Shown piece by piece: positions 61,494 through 64,000 of a DNA stretch of 64,000 bases. Under the pieces are notes generated by a model. That model saw only the letters and a program-made list of their open reading frames with translations. It was not told the origin of the DNA and did not search any database. The stretch is taken from assembly GCA_030949705.1 (NCBI GenBank), contig JAUZSF010000021.1:1-64000 (forward strand), given 5' to 3'. Numbering within the stretch: the stretch's first letter is position 1; every line of letters starts with the position of its first letter. This stretch comes from Robiginitomaculum sp. Its GTDB lineage: Bacteria; Pseudomonadota; Alphaproteobacteria; Caulobacterales; Maricaulaceae. The translations under genes were made by a program, and so were the position numbers.

Positions 61494-62239
61494 ACCGCCG
61501 GGCTAATAAAAAGCTGGCCCGGGTGCTCACCCAGATGCGGGAAAAGGGCTTGTGCCTGATCCGCCAGCCGGATGGCTCTTATGCGGCCAGACACTTGGGT
61601 AGGATTTGCGCCCGCCTGAGTGCAGACGAAGCCAAAACCGCTTGTGCGAATGGTATTCTGATTGCCCATGCTGATCAGCAATTGCAATGCAGTGAACAGG
61701 TGGATTTGTGGTTAAAACGCCGTGCGATTGGCGACCCACAAAGCGCCTACGGCGCTCAACACCGTGATATGCATCGGGTACACCTGATTGATTCAGAGGG
61801 GTGTCTGTTTACGGCGTACAAAAATGCCACTGAATCGCCACTGGCATGGCTGAGACGACATGGCGGCAAAGACAAGGCTCCCTTTTTAACGGCACCGGAA
61901 TTTGCCGCCGCCGAGCAATTGCGTCAGGACTATTATCGTTCTTCCCTGGCACAAAAACTTTGTAGCGATTGGCAAGCCCCGGCCCGAGGCACTGCGGCCC
62001 AAGGCCCCCATAATGCCGTTCTGGATGCCGCCGATAACGCGCTGGCCGCCAAAGAACGCTTTATGGAGGCCCTTGATGCGCTGGGCCCCGGCCTGGATGA
62101 TCTTGTTTTTTGCCTGTGCATACGCGAAATCAGTCTGGGCGCCATAGAAAAGGCACGCAAATGGCCAAAACGCACCGCCAAGGTGGTGCTGAAGCTGGCG
62201 CTGGACCGTCTGGCCCGTCATTATGGTTTATTACATTAA
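61490..62239 (+). CDS. DUF6456 domain protein
   Basis: A 249-residue protein. The C-terminal half has SPLAWLRRHGGKDKAPFLTAPEF, then DYYRSSLAQKLCSDWQAPAR and DLVFCLCIREISLGAIEKARKW, followed by a helical DNA-binding-like end, the DUF6456 pattern. The N-terminal part is basic. It is always found with a DnaA-type HTH gene in my recollection of alphaproteobacteria, suggesting they act together at DNA. Function unknown. Confidence 0.8.
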   Translation: MNRRANKKLARVLTQMREKGLCLIRQPDGSYAARHLGRICARLSADEAKTACANGILIAHADQQLQCSEQVDLWLKRRAIGDPQSAYGAQHRDMHRVHLIDSEGCLFTAYKNATESPLAWLRRHGGKDKAPFLTAPEFAAAEQLRQDYYRSSLAQKLCSDWQAPARGTAAQGPHNAVLDAADNALAAKERFMEALDALGPGLDDLVFCLCIREISLGAIEKARKWPKRTAKVVLKLALDRLARHYGLLH

Positions 62240-62271
62240 TCCAGCTCATCTTTTAGTGTACAGGCAGGCCT

Positions 62272-62637
62272 ATGTCAGATCGCAAACTCACCCCCGAACA
62301 GGAACGCATTGCCATTTCGTGTGCCACCGAAGCCCCGTTTACGGGACCGTGGCTGAATGAAAAACGCCCAGGCATTTATACCTGTATTGCCTGTGATACC
62401 CCATTATTTGATGCCGCCCACAAATATGATTCCGGCTCAGGCTGGCCATCATTTTTTGATGCGATCAGCCCCCAGGCGCTGGCCCAGCATGTTGATACTT
62501 CTTTGGGAATGGCGCGCAATGAAATCCATTGTGCCAAATGCGGCGCCCATATGGGCCACGTATTTGAGGATGGCCCCGCCCCCACCGGATTGCGATATTG
62601 CGTCAATGGTACAGTGTTGAATTTTAAACCGGAATAA
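62272..62637 (+). CDS. msrB: Peptide-methionine (R)-S-oxide reductase
   Basis: A 121-residue enzyme reducing methionine-R-sulfoxide in proteins. It has the zinc-binding cysteines Cys38, Cys41, Cys87 and Cys90, the HKYDSGSGWPSF motif, CGAHMGHVFEDGP and catalytic Cys110 in RYCVNG. Full family length. The gene for MsrA is not nearby. Confidence 0.96.
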   Translation: MSDRKLTPEQERIAISCATEAPFTGPWLNEKRPGIYTCIACDTPLFDAAHKYDSGSGWPSFFDAISPQALAQHVDTSLGMARNEIHCAKCGAHMGHVFEDGPAPTGLRYCVNGTVLNFKPE

Positions 62638-62666
62638 CCTTGCCCCTATCATCAAAGAGCCTGTCC

Positions 62667-64000
62667 ATGTGTCCGTCCCAATCTGTGTTCTCCCCCTCGG
62701 TCGCAGCCCCCGTGGCAGAAAAACGCCCCCATGCTCATAATTGTGGTGACCACCAGATCCGTGATGATTATGCCTGGTTGCGGGCCGACAACTGGCGCGA
62801 AGTGATGCAGAATCCACAGACCCTGCCCGCCGATATTCGTGCGCACCTTTTGGCGGAAAATGCCTATTGCGATAGCGCCCTGAAAGATACCACAGCCTTA
62901 CAAGAAAAGCTGGTGGGCGAAATGCGCGCCCGTATTCGCGAAGAGGATACAGATGTCCCCATAGAGGACGGCCAATATGCCTATTTTTATACATTTGCGC
63001 CGGGCAGCGAACATCCGCTTTATGCCAGACGCACCATCAAAGAAGACGGCACATTATCAGATCAGGTCGAGCCCGTATTAGATGCCAATGCGCTGGCCAA
63101 TGCCCATGATTATTTTGACCTGGGGGCCATCGCCCACAGCCCGGATCATCGATTTGTGGCCTATGCGACTGATTGCCAGGGTAGCGAGTTTTACGACATT
63201 CGCATTCGGGATATTCAAAGCGGTCAGGATTTACCGGATCACCTGGTATCAGCGGCCTCGGATCTGGTATGGAGCACCGACAGTGCCTCTCTCTATTGGA
63301 TTTGGCGCGATGAAAACAATCGCCCCAAAGAGGTACGCCGACACCAGCTGGGCGATCACCCAGACACAGACCAATGTCTTTATCATGAAGAGGATGAAGG
63401 TTTTTTTCTGAGCCTGTCACAAACATCGGATCGCCGCTATATCCTGATTGAAGCCAATGACCACACGACCAGTGAAGTTCATATTCTGGATGCAGACATG
63501 GCAGAGCCCGCTTTGCACTGTATCGCCCCCAGGGAACGTAATCTGGAATATCATGTAGACCATGCAGGCCACGATTTTTACATTCTGACCAATGCGGATG
63601 GTGCCGAGGATTTTAAAATCATCACCGCCCCGGACAACCATCCCGGGAGAGAAAACTGGCAAGATCTGGTACCGGCCAAGCCAGGGACACGGCGGCTGGA
63701 ACACCGTCTATTCAAAAACCATATGGTGCGACTGGAACGGGTTAATGCGTTACCGCGGCTCGTCGTACATCGCCTGTCTGATGGCCGGGAAACCCAGATC
63801 ACCATCAAGGACGAGGCCTATGCCTTGGGCCTGGAACCGCTATCTGATTTTGATACCCGGCGTATGCGCTTTAGTTTCTCTTCGCTTTCTCAACCCGAAC
63901 AGATTTTTGATTATGATATGGAGCGCCATACACGGATTTTACGCAAAACCCAGGATATCCCCTCTGGTCACGATGCCGATGCCTATTGTGTAAGACGACT
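62667..64000 (+). CDS. ptrB: Oligopeptidase B-like S9 peptidase (5' part)
   Basis: The first 444 residues of a prolyl-oligopeptidase-type serine peptidase; the window ends before the catalytic domain. The start has KRPHAHNCGDHQIRDDYAWL and AHLLAENAYCDSAL, as in PtrB, then a seven-bladed propeller region (FDLGAIAHSPDHRFVAYATD, YDIRIRDIQSG). It would cut small peptides after basic residues. Catalytic Ser, Asp and His are beyond the window, so activity cannot be checked. ATG at 62667 is the likely start, though it lacks a strong ribosome site. Confidence 0.88.
   Translation, partial: MCPSQSVFSPSVAAPVAEKRPHAHNCGDHQIRDDYAWLRADNWREVMQNPQTLPADIRAHLLAENAYCDSALKDTTALQEKLVGEMRARIREEDTDVPIEDGQYAYFYTFAPGSEHPLYARRTIKEDGTLSDQVEPVLDANALANAHDYFDLGAIAHSPDHRFVAYATDCQGSEFYDIRIRDIQSGQDLPDHLVSAASDLVWSTDSASLYWIWRDENNRPKEVRRHQLGDHPDTDQCLYHEEDEGFFLSLSQTSDRRYILIEANDHTTSEVHILDADMAEPALHCIAPRERNLEYHVDHAGHDFYILTNADGAEDFKIITAPDNHPGRENWQDLVPAKPGTRRLEHRLFKNHMVRLERVNALPRLVVHRLSDGRETQITIKDEAYALGLEPLSDFDTRRMRFSFSSLSQPEQIFDYDMERHTRILRKTQDIPSGHDADAYCVRR

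Overview
This window is a chromosomal segment from an alphaproteobacterium. The evidence is the FlbT/FlaF pair beside short flagellins, a MucR/Ros regulator, two DUF2336 proteins, a DUF6456 protein behind a DnaA-type HTH protein, a PAS_5 protein, a DUF5330 protein, and dispersed palindromic repeats of the CCTTCGAGG...CCTCAGGATGAGG type. The genus cannot be fixed from the sequence. There is no rRNA operon, CRISPR array or prophage. The only complete mobile element is one IS630-family insertion.

Layout. 1-5.2 kb: tRNA-Asn end, an enoyl-CoA hydratase-like protein lacking both catalytic glutamates, a uracil-DNA glycosylase-family protein, pyruvate kinase, an ABC-F ATPase with a frameshifted tail, then two repeat types. 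5.2-13.6 kb: HdeD-like membrane protein, a three-gene Rieske/ferric-reductase-like redox module, an RND efflux pair and a repeat-rich gap. 13.6-20.9 kb: an SPFH/Arc-type RHH/DUF4177 operon, a TetR-YciI pair, a ferredoxin reductase-like flavoprotein, IS630, a PhnF-like GntR regulator, a lipoprotein cytochrome c and a broken outer-membrane protein gene. 21-29 kb: DUF2336, NAD kinase, a very large TPR protein and a beta-propeller protein with a flagellin-IN-like tail. 29-41 kb: a flagellin and flagellin-glycosylation island with nonulosonic-acid-type sugar genes, pseB, three sigma-54-driven flagellins, a FlaG-like gene, flaF, flbT and a TPR-glycosyltransferase resembling FlmG. 41-49 kb: MoxR ATPase, a GIY-YIG nuclease gene between two palindromic repeats, a GST, a histidine kinase, SufE, DoxX and a second DUF2336. 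49-51.6 kb: an FMN riboswitch directly ahead of a TonB-dependent receptor. 51.7-59.6 kb: a nine-gene Mrp-type cation/proton antiporter operon with three MnhD-like subunits. 59.8-64 kb: MucR, PAS_5, the DnaA-HTH/DUF6456 pair, MsrB and the start of an oligopeptidase B.

The points most worth following are the FMN riboswitch-TonB receptor unit (a candidate outer-membrane flavin uptake system), the repeat-flanked GIY-YIG gene, the unusual Mrp operon, the flagellin glycosylation island with its propeller/flagellin-IN hybrid, and a set of four genes each broken by a single-base indel, three of them in homopolymers. The last may be sequencing error or real decay.
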